From positions 1 to 6,199 of the forward strand of contig JAEOST010000318.1 of assembly GCA_016840245.1 (NCBI GenBank): 6,199 nt of DNA, given 5' to 3'. The notes under the pieces are model-generated. The model was not told the origin of the DNA and ran no database searches. It was given only the letters and a program-made list of their open reading frames with translations. The DNA is from Candidatus Thorarchaeota archaeon (GTDB lineage: Archaea; Asgardarchaeota; Thorarchaeia; Thorarchaeales; Thorarchaeaceae). The position numbers were made by a program, and so were the translations under genes. Shown one piece after another: positions 6,159 to 6,199 of the stretch. Position 1 is the first letter of the stretch, and every line of letters begins with the position of its first letter.

Positions 6159-6199
6159 AAGTCATTCTGTGAGGTCATGAGTATAGAAACAACATGTGA

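Noticed and set aside
1..6199. CRISPR array, tRNA or rRNA gene, transposase or defence system
   Set aside because: No regularly spaced repeats, no cloverleaf-like or rRNA-like segments, no transposase or nuclease motifs were seen; nearly all bases belong to the six assigned genes.

Overview
The window most likely comes from an archaeon. Several genes have archaeal-type TATA boxes about 37-39 bases upstream of the start codon, followed by GGTGAT or GGAGGT Shine-Dalgarno motifs. The gene content (M42 aminopeptidase, stand-alone short NfeD, ABC-2 exporter) also fits. Base composition is moderate and slightly AT-rich by eye. An Asgard-type or similar mesophilic archaeon is possible, but the window does not prove a lineage. 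No rRNA, tRNA, CRISPR array, insertion sequence or attachment site was seen.

Layout, left to right. Positions 1-126 are a short intergenic region, possibly a divergent promoter. Positions 127-1164 (+) encode an M42-family metallo-aminopeptidase with every expected metal ligand. Positions 1168-1551 (-) encode a short NfeD-like membrane protein with two membrane helices and an OB-fold domain, tail to tail with the peptidase. Positions 1552-1690 are a divergent promoter region with a clear TATA box inside an inverted repeat. Positions 1691-2818 (+) encode a 12-helix MFS transporter. Positions 6091-2824 (-) are a three-gene ABC-2 exporter operon, transcribed leftward as ATPase, permease 1, permease 2, and tail to tail with the MFS gene. 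The operon has a visible TATA box, a 19-bp inverted repeat just upstream of it, and a GGTGAT ribosome binding site.

How the genes work together. The ABC operon is translationally tight: a 2-base gap between ATPase and permease 1, and an ATGA overlap between the permeases. It should give one complex with an ATPase dimer under a heterodimer of two related permeases, each with an extracytoplasmic domain of about 130 residues (an architecture like bacterial YbhFSR or DrrAB-type exporters). The adjacent MFS protein is a second putative exporter, so the right two thirds looks like a small efflux locus, perhaps under local repression. The substrate cannot be read from the sequence. The peptidase and NfeD protein look like housekeeping neighbours with no evident link to the exporters.

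The most notable details are the ATPase active-site variants (Asn in place of the switch histidine, DEMS in place of the usual DEPT) and the likely promoter and operator structure, which moves the ATPase start well inside the longest reading frame. Overall this is a fairly ordinary accessory or housekeeping region. I did not find a convincing wholly new system.
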